A DNA stretch of 6,335 nt from Clostridia bacterium (GCA_017412025.1 JAFQOY010000273.1:1-6335); one strand, 5' to 3'. Counted from the stretch's first letter, positions 1 through 6,333 are shown. The notes: a model not told the origin generated them from the letters alone. A program made the numbers and translations.

Positions 1-402
1 CGCAATGCCCGGCACCGTGCCGTACATCGCGTTGAGCATCATCATGAACATGGACATGGGCAGCAGGCAGGTAAACAGCGGATACACGGACGCGGCGGCG
101 TCCGGAAAGGTCGGCTCCTTATGCAGGAGCACGCCCGTCATGGACACGCCCATCGCAGCAGCAGCCAGAACCAGCGGATCGAGCACGCCCATCAGGCGGC
201 TCAGCGGCCACATCACCGCAGCGGCAAGGTATCCGCCCCATACGCAGACATTGTATCCGGCTTTTTTGAGCGCGCCGTAGTATTCATACAGACCGATCAG
301 GGACAGCGCGACGATCAGAATCTCCGCCAGCGCGCCGCGCACCACGAGCACATAGATCAGAAACGGAATGCCCACAACGGCTGTAAGCAGACGAGTTTTC
401 AT
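1..402 (-). CDS. cdsA: Phosphatidate cytidylyltransferase (CDP-diglyceride synthase), 5' part only
   Basis: CdsA is an integral membrane enzyme that converts phosphatidic acid and CTP to CDP-diacylglycerol, the precursor of the anionic phospholipids. Only the first 134 codons are visible and the frame is open to the window edge, so roughly half of a usual 260-280 residue protein is present. The start MKTRLLTAVVGIPFLI is the typical CdsA N-terminus (basic MKxR followed by the first membrane helix). More hydrophobic segments follow at about residues 25-45, 53-72, 76-93 and 105-125, with the usual LYEYYGALKKAGY stretch at about 38-50. The ATG at 402 is preceded by GGAAAGAGG with 6 bases of spacing. 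Another ATG five bases upstream runs into a stop at once. The gene begins 18 bp after the uppS stop, so the two are almost certainly co-transcribed. The C-terminal family signature lies outside the window; identification rests on the N-terminus and on gene order. Confidence 0.9.
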   Translation of the reverse strand, partial: MKTRLLTAVVGIPFLIYVLVVRGALAEILIVALSLIGLYEYYGALKKAGYNVCVWGGYLAAAVMWPLSRLMGVLDPLVLAAAAMGVSMTGVLLHKEPTFPDAAASVYPLFTCLLPMSMFMMMLNAMYGTVPGIA

Positions 403-420
403 GTCATACCTCTTTCCGAC

Positions 421-1176
421 TTACACGCCGCCAAATCTGCGATTGCGTTTCGCATAGGCAAGCAGCGCTTCATCATAAGCTTTTTCATCAAAGTCCGGCC
501 AGAGCACGTCCGTCTGGTAGAATTCCGCATAGGCCAGCTGATAGAGCAGGAAATTGCTCAGGCGAACCTCGCCGCTGGTGCGGATCATGAAATCCACCTC
601 CGGCAGCCCAGCCGTATACAGTTCGGCCGCAAAGGCGTCCATATCGATTCTCTCCGGATCGATCTCTCCCGCAGCCGCCTTGCGCGCAAGCTTCTTTGCA
701 GCCGCCACGATTTCCTGCCGGCCGCCGTAATTGAGCGCAATGTTGAGCTTCAGGCCTGTGTTTGCCTTCGTCCGCTCCATCGCCTTGTAGAGCGCCTGCT
801 GCTGCCGCTCAAGCCCGGCCGGCATATCGCCGATATCGCCGAGGATGCGGATGCAGACGTTCTCCCTGTGCAGCTCGTCAAGCTCCCTGGTAAAGTACTC
901 CAGCAGAAGACCCATCAGCGCGCCGACCTCTTCCGCCGATCGCTTCCAGTTTTCCGTGGAAAATGCGTAGATCGTCAGCGCCTCAATGCCCAGATGATCC
1001 GAATGGCGAATGATCGCGCGCAGCGCCTCCACGCCAGCCTTGTGGCCAAAGGAGCGCGGCATGCCGCGTTTCTGCGCCCAGCGCCCGTTGCCGTCCATGA
1101 TGATCGCCACATGCCTTGGCAGCAAGCTGCGGTCAAGCTGCACGCTTTCATGCTCATCCTTGCCGAAAAAAGCCAT
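421..1176 (-). CDS. uppS: Isoprenyl transferase / undecaprenyl diphosphate synthase
   Basis: UppS adds eight isopentenyl units in cis to farnesyl diphosphate, making the C55 lipid carrier for peptidoglycan and other wall polymers; it acts in the cytoplasm at the membrane. The 251-residue product has the usual length. Family motifs in order are HVAIIMDGNGRWA at 22-34 (D28 is the expected catalytic Asp in the diphosphate-binding loop), AFSTENWKR at 71-79, GLKLNIALNYGGR at 141-153, and IRTSGEVRLSNF at 198-209 with R199, R205 and S207 as the expected IPP-site residues; WPDF at 226-229 follows. The frame is open upstream to an ATG at 1302, but that 42-residue extension is Arg/Gly-rich, lacks family similarity and has no ribosome binding site. 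The ATG at 1176 has GGGAGG six bases upstream and gives the family N-terminus. A 229-bp hairpin-rich spacer precedes the gene; cdsA follows 18 bp after its stop. Confidence 0.97.
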   Translation of the reverse strand: MAFFGKDEHESVQLDRSLLPRHVAIIMDGNGRWAQKRGMPRSFGHKAGVEALRAIIRHSDHLGIEALTIYAFSTENWKRSAEEVGALMGLLLEYFTRELDELHRENVCIRILGDIGDMPAGLERQQQALYKAMERTKANTGLKLNIALNYGGRQEIVAAAKKLARKAAAGEIDPERIDMDAFAAELYTAGLPEVDFMIRTSGEVRLSNFLLYQLAYAEFYQTDVLWPDFDEKAYDEALLAYAKRNRRFGGV

Positions 1177-1405
1177 GAATATCCTCCCGGCGGGTCTGTC
1201 CGCCGCATGGCCGATGCCACAGCGCGGCGCGTCCCGGTATTTTGAATGCGCGGACGGCCTGCACCCGCCGCCCGTCTTTGTGCTATCCATCGCCGCCTTC
1301 ATGCAAAGGAGGCAAGAACCGGCTCACACGGTTTCCCGCATGAGTACAGCAGCGGGACCCGCGGAGCGCCGCCCCGACGAATCCCGCTGTATGATATGAT
1401 TTGAT
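1177..1405 (-). other. Hairpin-rich spacer / candidate structured leader of uppS
   Basis: This 229-bp gap has no gene I can support. Read on the minus strand it holds successive inverted repeats. The first pairs TACAGCGGGA (1391-1382) with TCCCGCTGCTGTA (1357-1345), with a three-base bulge and an inner GCGG/CCGC hairpin (1372-1361). Next come AACCG/CGGTT around a 7-base loop, and GCC-T-CCTT pairing with AAGG-C-GGC around TGCATG. The last is CGCCGC (1229-1224) pairing with GCGGCG (1206-1201), enclosing TGGC/GCCA, and it ends 12 bases before the uppS ribosome binding site. No hairpin is followed by a T-tract, so none is a standard terminator. High GC makes some pairing expected. No convincing promoter was found here; a TATCAT box just after the small gene lacks a -35. 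It could be a cis-regulatory RNA, a processing site or merely GC-rich spacer. Confidence 0.45.
1183..1188 (-). promoter_or_regulatory. Ribosome binding site deciding the uppS start
   Basis: GGGAGG lies six bases before the ATG at 1176. It is the only good Shine-Dalgarno match in front of any candidate start in this frame, since neither the ATG at 1302 nor the one at 1290 has one. This supports a 251-residue protein instead of a 293-residue one. Confidence 0.85.
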
Positions 1406-1621
1406 TCAGCCGATTTCCTCTTTGTGCGCGGAAATCGGATCAAGGAAACGCGAGACGGTCAGTCGCCTGCCGCCGTCATCCGCATACACGACGCGCAGCA
1501 CGCCGTCTGTCTCTTCCCGGCGGCGTGGCGCGCTGGTGATCGTCACATCGGGCGAGACGCCCTCCTGCGCAAGCACGGCCAGCGCCTGATCAAGCTCAAG
1601 ACCCAGGATGTCAATTCTCAT
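1406..1621 (-). CDS. Small uncharacterised protein, 71 aa, translationally coupled to frr
   Basis: I do not recognise a named family. The ATG at 1621 shares the sequence ATGA with the frr stop, the classic arrangement for termination-reinitiation. The nearest purine-rich site (AAGGAG inside frr) lies 14 bases upstream, too far for ordinary initiation, which supports coupling. The product is soluble-looking, with no signal peptide or membrane segment. It shows a predicted helix at about 10-20 ([12 protein letters not shown]), a strand at 25-29 (DVTIT), a basic-acidic turn at 31-39 (APRRREETD), strands at 41-46 (VLRVVY) and 53-59 (RLTVSRF), and a polar tail. The helix with A..L...G followed by short strands recalls one PASTA-like unit; that is inference from pattern only. 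Its position, clean frame and coupling make a real gene likely. A 9-bp inverted repeat covers its last codons and stop. Confidence 0.75.
   Translation of the reverse strand: MRIDILGLELDQALAVLAQEGVSPDVTITSAPRRREETDGVLRVVYADDGGRRLTVSRFLDPISAHKEEIG
1410..1438 (-). repeat. Perfect 9-bp inverted repeat at the end of the 71-codon gene
   Basis: CCGATTTCC (1438-1430 on the minus strand) and GGAAATCGG (1418-1410) flank an 11-base loop. The hairpin covers the last ten codons and abuts the TGA at 1408-1406. The following bases (CTGAATCAAATCATATC) are not T-rich, so it does not look like an ordinary intrinsic terminator. It may stabilise or pause the transcript between frr and uppS, or be fortuitous. 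Confidence 0.5.
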
Positions 1622-2181
1622 TTGACGTCCATGATCTCCTTTTCCTTCTCGGCCGTGATCTTGTCGATGTCCTTGATGTTGTTGTCCGTCAGCTTCTGGA
1701 TCGCTTCCTCGGCCTTCTTCTGGTCGTCCTCGGTGATCTCGCTGTTCTTCTTCATCTTCTTGATCTGGTCAACGGCGTCGCGGCGGATGTTGCGCACGGC
1801 CACCTTGCTCTCCTCAGCCGTCTTGCGCACGAGCTTGGTCAGCTCCTTGCGGCGCTCGGCGGTCAGCTCCGGCAGCATCAGGCGGATGATCTTGCCGTCG
1901 TTGGACGGGTTCAGACCCAGATCGCTGGCAAGGATGGCCTTGGAGATGTCCTTGACCATCTTCTGATCCCACGGGCTGATCTGCAGAACGCGCGGTTCCG
2001 GCGCGGAGATGTTGGCCACGTTCTTCAGCGGGGTCGGCGTGCCGTAGTAATCGACCGTGATGCGGTCAAGCAGCTGCGGATTGGCGCGGCCGGCGCGGAT
2101 GGCCATCAGGTCGGCGCGCAGCGCATCCTTGGTCTTATCCATTTTGACCTTGGCATTATCCTGAATCTTCTTAGTGGGCAT
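1618..2181 (-). CDS. frr: Ribosome recycling factor
   Basis: RRF works with EF-G to split the post-termination ribosome into subunits. The 187-residue product matches the usual length of about 185. Recognisable stretches in order are [14 protein letters not shown] (28-41), [10 protein letters not shown] (43-52), the PEPRVL...PWD segment of the head domain (61-72), [11 protein letters not shown] (86-96), [12 protein letters not shown] (103-114) and RNIRRDA (130-136), which carries the conserved arginines of the long-helix domain that contacts 23S rRNA. The rest forms the helical bundle rich in Lys and Glu. The ATG at 2181 follows GAGGAGG with seven bases of spacing. In most Bacillota frr follows pyrH directly; here a MATE gene lies between, and frr has its own candidate promoter. 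The TGA overlaps the ATG of the next small gene. Confidence 0.98.
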   Translation of the reverse strand: MPTKKIQDNAKVKMDKTKDALRADLMAIRAGRANPQLLDRITVDYYGTPTPLKNVANISAPEPRVLQISPWDQKMVKDISKAILASDLGLNPSNDGKIIRLMLPELTAERRKELTKLVRKTAEESKVAVRNIRRDAVDQIKKMKKNSEITEDDQKKAEEAIQKLTDNNIKDIDKITAEKEKEIMDVK

Positions 2182-2218
2182 AAAGCAGCCTCCTCGAATC
2201 TATAATTTTATCTACCCT

Positions 2219-2248
2219 ATTTTAACCCACACACTATGCCTTTGGCAA
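2219..2248 (-). promoter_or_regulatory. Candidate vegetative promoter for the frr-uppS-cdsA unit
   Basis: TTGCCA (2248-2243) and TAAAAT (2224-2219) each match the housekeeping -35 and -10 consensus at five of six positions, with an 18-base spacer. They lie in the AT-rich 118-bp gap between the MATE stop and frr, and leave about 35-40 bases of leader before ATG 2181. A small TGCC-AAA-GGCA hairpin (2247-2237) overlaps the -35. No T-tract hairpin was seen after the MATE gene, so readthrough transcription may also reach frr. Confidence 0.5.
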
Positions 2249-2299
2249 GCCTTTTTGCATATTCTGGTTCATGTTGATATCCAGCATGCCTGCTGCGCT

Positions 2300-3673
2300 T
2301 CAGTTTTCAAACAGATTGTCTCTTGTGATGTTTTTAAGCCACTTCATGCTCCTGTAATGCTTAATCACCCATGGCCATTTTACAAATTCGTCCGTGCAAA
2401 GCAGGAAATACACGGCCATGACCGGCAGCTTCAGCACAAACGCAGCGATAAAGCCCAGCGGCACTGCGTAAACCCACATGTCGATCGTATCGCAGATGAA
2501 ACCGAACCGGCTGTCGCCGCCCGCGCGGAATACGCCCGCGATGAGCATCGTATTGACCGCCGCGCCCATGATATAGTAGCTGTTGATCAGCAGCATCCAC
2601 TTGAGGTAGCCATGCGCCGTCTCTGTGAGGCTGGCAAACCTCAGCACAAACGGGCTGACCGCCAGCACCAGCACACCACCCAGCGCGCCGGCCAGAATCG
2701 TCAGGCGCATGAGCTTTGAGGCGCATTCCTTCGCCTCCTCCATCCGGTTGCTGCCGATGATGTTGCCCAGCAGGATCGTACCGCCGCCGGCGATGCCGAA
2801 GGCAAACGTCGTGCCGAAGCTGCGCACCACGGATACCAGCGAATTGGCCGCCACCACATCCGAGCCCATATGTCCCATGATGACCGAATACATCGAAAAC
2901 GCCAGACCCCAGATCACATCGTTGCCCATTGCCGGCAGGGAGAGACGGACAAAATCCTGCAGCAGCACCCTGTTCTTCCTGAACAGATAGCGGAAATCGA
3001 TCTTGATATGCTCCTGCGCATGCGATACCACAAAGCAGCCCAGCAGCTCGATGATACGTGAAAGCATGGTCGCCAACGCGACGCCGGCCACACCCATCCG
3101 AGGCGCGCCGAACAGGCCAAAGATGAACACCGCATTGAGGATGATGTTCAGCGTGAACGTCATGATATTGAGGATCATGCTGATCCTGACCTGCCCCACG
3201 CTGCGCAGGACTGAAAGATAGATGTCCAGAACACCCCAGCACAGATATGTCGGAGCCATGAAGCGCAGATACACCCCGCCCAGCTCAATCAGCTCCGGAT
3301 CCTTGGTAAACACCAGCATCATGGTCTCCGGCGCAAACCACGCCGCCAGGCCAAAGAACACCGACACGATCAGCGTAATCTTCATCGCCATGCCCTGCAC
3401 CACGCGGATCGGTTCATACTCGCCCTTGCCGTAGTACTGCGCGCAGAGCATCGTCGCCCCAGTGCCCAGCCCTCCCAGCACCATGAACAGGATCATCGTG
3501 TAATTCGTCGCCAGCGAAACGGCGGAAATCGAAGCCTGATTGACATAGTTGAGCATCACTACGTCCGCAGAACTCACCGCGGCGCTCAGCAGATTCTGAA
3601 CGACAATGGGCGCAACCAGCGCAAAAATGCGCCTGTAAAACGCTCTGTCCTTTTCACTGATCAACGCTTTCAT
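2300..3673 (-). CDS. MATE-family multidrug/cation antiporter
   Basis: MATE proteins export drugs and metabolites across the cytoplasmic membrane using Na+ or H+ gradients. The 457-residue product has the usual family length and about 12 hydrophobic segments in two pseudo-symmetric halves. The N-half motif LRSVGQ (156-161) is followed by a long helix NIMTFTLNIILNAVFIFG; the C-half counterpart RAGGDSRFGF (383-392) is followed by MWVYAVPLGFIAAFVL. A cytoplasmic basic linker lies at about 220-238. The C-terminal WVIKHYRSMKWLKNITRD resembles clostridial MATE proteins of unknown substrate. ATG 3673 is preceded by GAGGG with seven bases of spacing. The gene sits between pyrH and frr, where Bacillota normally have no gene, with a terminator and candidate promoter just upstream. 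Nothing in the sequence shows the substrate, and a role tied to its neighbours is not implied. Confidence 0.93.
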   Translation of the reverse strand: MKALISEKDRAFYRRIFALVAPIVVQNLLSAAVSSADVVMLNYVNQASISAVSLATNYTMILFMVLGGLGTGATMLCAQYYGKGEYEPIRVVQGMAMKITLIVSVFFGLAAWFAPETMMLVFTKDPELIELGGVYLRFMAPTYLCWGVLDIYLSVLRSVGQVRISMILNIMTFTLNIILNAVFIFGLFGAPRMGVAGVALATMLSRIIELLGCFVVSHAQEHIKIDFRYLFRKNRVLLQDFVRLSLPAMGNDVIWGLAFSMYSVIMGHMGSDVVAANSLVSVVRSFGTTFAFGIAGGGTILLGNIIGSNRMEEAKECASKLMRLTILAGALGGVLVLAVSPFVLRFASLTETAHGYLKWMLLINSYYIMGAAVNTMLIAGVFRAGGDSRFGFICDTIDMWVYAVPLGFIAAFVLKLPVMAVYFLLCTDEFVKWPWVIKHYRSMKWLKNITRDNLFEN

Positions 3674-3709
3674 GATCTATCCCTCACATCCATTGGTTCT
3701 TCGCATGCC

Positions 3710-3738
3710 ATTATAATCACGGCCCTTGCAAAACGCAA
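3710..3738 (-). promoter_or_regulatory. Candidate promoter of the MATE gene
   Basis: A perfect TATAAT (3715-3710) lies about 36 bases before the start codon, with TTGCGT (3738-3733) 17 bases upstream. The -35 matches consensus only in its first three bases. It begins right where the T-tract of the pyrH terminator ends. A CTTGC-N5-GCAAG inverted repeat (3725-3739) covers the -35 and could be an operator. Confidence 0.55.
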
Positions 3739-3740
3739 GA

Positions 3741-3778
3741 CAAAAACCAAAAGAGGCCGCCGGAACCTGCCGGCAGCC
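3741..3778 (-). terminator. Intrinsic terminator after pyrH
   Basis: On the minus strand GGCTGCCGG (3778-3770) pairs with CCGGCGGCC (3763-3755) over nine positions, one of them a T-G wobble, around a six-base loop. It is followed by TCTTTTGGTTTTTG. It starts 22 bases after the pyrH stop and should end the pyrH transcript before the MATE promoter. Confidence 0.85.
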
Positions 3779-3800
3779 CAGTATGCATCTGACTTTTCCC

Positions 3801-4511
3801 TTAGGGATGGACGTTGGTACCCATCGGATCGCCCTCGATCACGCGCAGGATATTCTGCGGATCATCCAGGCCGAACACGCGGATGGACGGCACCTTGTTC
3901 TCACGGCAGATGGTGATCGCCGCAGCGTCCATCACCTTGAGATCGCGCTCCTGCACCTCATAATACGTCAGATCCCTCAGAAGCTTCGCATCCGGATTGA
4001 CGCGCGGATCGCTGTCGTACACGCCGTCGACGTTCTTGGCCAGCAGGATGGCGTCCGCGCCAATCTCCACGGCGCGCAGCGCAGCGGCGGTATCGGTGGA
4101 GAAGAACGGGTTGCCCGTGCCGCAGGCGAAGATCACGATGCGGCCCTTTTCCAGATGGCGCACAGCGCGGCGATAGGTATACGGCTCGCAGAAGCGGTTC
4201 ATCTCCACCGCAGACATGACGCGGGTGGGAATGCCCATGCGCTCAATGGCGTCCTGCATGGCGATGGAGTTGATCGCCGTGCCAAGCATGCCCATGTGGT
4301 CGGCGTTGATCGCCGTCATCTTCGCCGCCGGGCCCTGGCGGCCGCGCCAGATGTTGCCCGCGCCGATGACGATCGCAATCTCCGCCCCGGTCTCATGCAG
4401 CTGGCCGATGACGGCCGCCACGCGGTCAATCTGCTCAAAGTCAAACAGCCTGCCGTGATCGCCCAGCGCCTCGCCGCTGAGCTTGATCAGAACGCGCTTA
4501 TACTGTGCCAT
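3801..4511 (-). CDS. pyrH: UMP kinase (uridylate kinase)
   Basis: PyrH phosphorylates UMP to UDP with ATP in pyrimidine nucleotide synthesis; the bacterial enzyme is a hexamer of the amino-acid-kinase fold, unlike the eukaryotic one. The 236-residue product is close to the usual 240. Seen in order: KLSGEAL (10-16), IVIGAGNIWRG (47-57), ADHMGMLGTAIN (70-81), the signature GTGNPFFSTDTAAALRAVEI (131-150), KNVDGVYDSDP (159-169) and the end segment MDAAAITICRENKVPSIRVF (194-213). The glycine loop reads GAGN where GGGN is most common, a conservative change. The frame continues upstream to 4607, but the extension is unlike the family, and ATG 4511 has AGGAAGGAAG about seven bases upstream. It is separated from tsf by a terminator and a 293-bp spacer, and followed by its own terminator, so it may be a single-gene unit. 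Confidence 0.97.
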   Translation of the reverse strand: MAQYKRVLIKLSGEALGDHGRLFDFEQIDRVAAVIGQLHETGAEIAIVIGAGNIWRGRQGPAAKMTAINADHMGMLGTAINSIAMQDAIERMGIPTRVMSAVEMNRFCEPYTYRRAVRHLEKGRIVIFACGTGNPFFSTDTAAALRAVEIGADAILLAKNVDGVYDSDPRVNPDAKLLRDLTYYEVQERDLKVMDAAAITICRENKVPSIRVFGLDDPQNILRVIEGDPMGTNVHP

Positions 4512-4518
4512 ATGCTTT

Positions 4519-4528
4519 CTTCCTTCCT
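4519..4528 (-). promoter_or_regulatory. Ribosome binding site deciding the pyrH start
   Basis: AGGAAGGAAG ends seven bases before ATG 4511. The ATG at 4607, the other possible start in frame, would add 32 residues without family similarity. The site lies partly inside the second copy of an 11-bp direct repeat (4524-4534 and 4589-4599, ATCCGCAGGAA on the minus strand). Confidence 0.75.
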
Positions 4529-4558
4529 GCGGATCCACTGTCCGCCTCGAAAATCTAT

Positions 4559-4604
4559 CCTGTATATTATTCGCTTTTATCCCGCGAATTCCTGCGGATA
4601 CAGG
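4559..4604 (-). repeat. Nested inverted repeats in the pyrH leader
   Basis: On the minus strand the outer arms are CCTGTAT (4604-4598) and ATACAGG (4565-4559), and the inner arms are ATTCGC (4589-4584) and GCGAAT (4574-4569) around the loop GGGATAAAA. Unpaired stretches of eight and three bases separate the two stems. The 3' side is AT-rich and contains weak -10-like boxes (TATACA, 4566-4561), so the element may be an operator at the pyrH promoter or, if transcription starts upstream, a leader hairpin. I could not pick a convincing -35. Confidence 0.45.
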
Positions 4605-4638
4605 CACATTCCGATAAGAAAGTGCGCTTTACAAACTT

Positions 4639-4687
4639 TAACCCCTCAGGCGCTTCGCGCCAGCTCCCCTTTCAGGGGCGCCTTTCT
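4639..4687. repeat. REP/MITE-like dispersed palindromic element (candidate)
   Basis: The core has two adjacent short hairpins read on the plus strand: GGCGC-TTC-GCGCC (4649-4661) and CCCCT-TTC-AGGGG (4666-4678). A further CCCCT (4642-4646) could pair with the same AGGGG. The pattern (ACCCCTCAG, GC palindrome, CAGCTCCCC, then AGGGG and a CCTTT end) matches in design a family of short non-coding repeats I recall as scattered through genomes of gut Clostridia. Only one copy is in the window, so dispersal is not shown here. Confidence 0.6.
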
Positions 4688-4728
4688 TTACGGAGAGTTC
4701 CTGCCATTTCCGAAAGGTGACCACATGA

Positions 4729-4760
4729 GCGTCAGAAGGGAAACACCGTTTCCCGTGAGG
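4729..4760. repeat. Hairpin between tsf terminator and palindromic element
   Basis: GGGAAAC (4738-4744) and GTTTCCC (4748-4754) form a perfect 7-bp stem with a three-base loop. It is flanked by GCGTCA and TGAGGC, which can extend the pairing with one mismatch. No T-tract follows on the minus strand (TTCTGACGC), and none on the plus side within a few bases, so it is probably not an additional terminator. The rest of the 293-bp spacer, about 4690-4728, shows nothing I can name. Confidence 0.45.
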
Positions 4761-4762
4761 CG

Positions 4763-4790
4763 AAAAAAGGGGCATGCAGATGCATGTCCC
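4763..4790 (-). terminator. Intrinsic terminator after tsf
   Basis: On the minus strand GGG-A-CATGC (4790-4782) pairs with GCATG-C-CCC across one A-C mismatch, with a four-base loop. Six T residues (4768-4763) follow directly. It starts 14 bases after the tsf stop and should close the rpsB-tsf transcript, separating it from pyrH. Confidence 0.85.
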
Positions 4791-4804
4791 TCTTATTTTG
4801 AAGA

Positions 4805-5707
4805 TTACTTCTTCATCTTGGCCTGCTCGGCAGCGATATCAGCGGCCAGATCGTTGACGCGCTTCTCGATGCCCTCGCCGCGCTCGAAGCGGACGAAGCG
4901 GACGACGTCGCACTTGCCGCCCAGCATCTTGGTGACGCTGATGTCCGGATCCTTGACGAACGGCTGCTCCAGGAGGCAGACTTCCTTGTAGTACTTCTCG
5001 ATGCGGCCTTCGACCATGCGCTCGACGATCTTCGCCGGCTTGCCCTCGTTGAGAGCCTGCTGGGTCAGAACCTCGCGCTCCTTCTCCAGGTTGTCGGTCG
5101 GCACTTCGCTGCGGCGCACGAACTGCGGGTTCGCGGCGGCGATGTGCATGACCAGATCGTGGCTCATGACCTTCACTTCGTCGGTCACCTCACCGGACAG
5201 CTCGACCATAACGCCGATGCGGCCGCCCATGTGGATGTAGGTGTCGACCATGCCGCCCTTCGCCTCGAAGCGGGCGAAACGGCGCAGGGAGATCTTCTCG
5301 CCGATGGCAGCGGTGGCCTCGCCGATCAGGTCGTTGACGGTCTTGGTCTCGTCAGCATAGAAGGTCTGAGCGAGCATCTCCTCGACGGAAGCCGGGTTCT
5401 TGGCGATGATGTGCTTGGCGTAGTCGCGGCACAGCGCCTTGAAGTTATCGGTGTTGGCAACGAAGTCGGTCTCGCAGTTGATCTCAACCACGACGCCCAC
5501 ATTGCCCTCGACATAGCACTCGACCATGCCCTCGGCAGCGATGCGGCCGGCCTTCTTGGCGGCAGCGGCGAGGCCCTTCTCACGCAGGAAGTCGATCGCC
5601 TTGTCCATATCGCCGTCGCAGCTGATGAGGGCCTTCTTGCAGTCCATCATGCCGGCGCCGGTGCGCTCGCGCAGCTCCTTAACCAGAGCGGAAGTAATGT
5701 TAGCCAT
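4805..5707 (-). CDS. tsf: Translation elongation factor Ts
   Basis: EF-Ts is the nucleotide exchange factor that releases GDP from EF-Tu. The 300-residue product is full length. The N-terminal UBA-like domain occupies about 1-50 ([19 protein letters not shown] at 9-27), followed by the core with [13 protein letters not shown] at 77-89; T80-D81-F82-V83 is the motif that reaches into the Mg2+ site of EF-Tu. Core repeats follow, with [10 protein letters not shown] and [14 protein letters not shown] typical of the dimerisation domain, then [13 protein letters not shown] and a C-terminal helix rich in Ala, Glu and Lys. ATG 5707 is preceded by GGAGG with eight bases of spacing. The gene lies 44 bp after rpsB with no terminator between, so the pair is co-transcribed as in most bacteria, and a terminator follows 14 bp after its stop. 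Confidence 0.98.
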   Translation of the reverse strand: MANITSALVKELRERTGAGMMDCKKALISCDGDMDKAIDFLREKGLAAAAKKAGRIAAEGMVECYVEGNVGVVVEINCETDFVANTDNFKALCRDYAKHIIAKNPASVEEMLAQTFYADETKTVNDLIGEATAAIGEKISLRRFARFEAKGGMVDTYIHMGGRIGVMVELSGEVTDEVKVMSHDLVMHIAAANPQFVRRSEVPTDNLEKEREVLTQQALNEGKPAKIVERMVEGRIEKYYKEVCLLEQPFVKDPDISVTKMLGGKCDVVRFVRFERGEGIEKRVNDLAADIAAEQAKMKK

Positions 5708-5751
5708 AACGGATTCCTCCAGATTCTGCTGTTTTGTCGGTAGGGCCAGGA

Positions 5752-6333
<582 letters not shown>

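Noticed and set aside
121..1245. Long open frame of 374 codons on the plus strand.
   Set aside because: It lies antisense to uppS and cdsA, is rich in His, Arg, Gln and Ala as expected for a shadow of high-GC genes, and has no recognisable domain.
1177..1302. N-terminal extension of UppS from the ATG at 1302.
   Set aside because: The 42 extra residues are Arg/Gly/Ala-rich without family similarity and have no ribosome binding site, while ATG 1176 has GGGAGG at ideal spacing and gives the normal protein length.
1290..1391. Partial resemblance to cobalamin riboswitch boxes on the minus strand (GGTCCCGCTGCTGTA and GCGGGAAACCGTGTGAGCCGG).
   Set aside because: The two blocks come in the reverse order of the known aptamer (GGGAA block should precede the CCCGC-CTGT block), the conserved GGTG is broken, and uppS is not a cobalamin-linked gene. 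Probably chance in GC-rich sequence; an Rfam scan with a significant RF00174 hit would reverse this.
2201..2206. TATAAT on the plus strand in the MATE-frr spacer.
   Set aside because: No -35 partner at suitable distance and no plus-strand gene downstream; it is simply part of the AT-rich frr leader.
4512..4607. N-terminal extension of PyrH from the ATG at 4607.
   Set aside because: It would add 32 residues unlike the family and run through the leader inverted repeats; ATG 4511 has a good ribosome binding site and a family N-terminus.
3726..4991. Long open frame of 421 codons on the plus strand.
   Set aside because: It is antisense to pyrH and part of tsf and crosses two terminators and a palindromic repeat; composition is that of a reverse-strand shadow.
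5144..5743. 199-codon plus-strand frame opposite tsf.
   Set aside because: It is the antisense image of the conserved tsf gene, with repeated LDH/VDH-type residues typical of such shadows, and no independent start signal.
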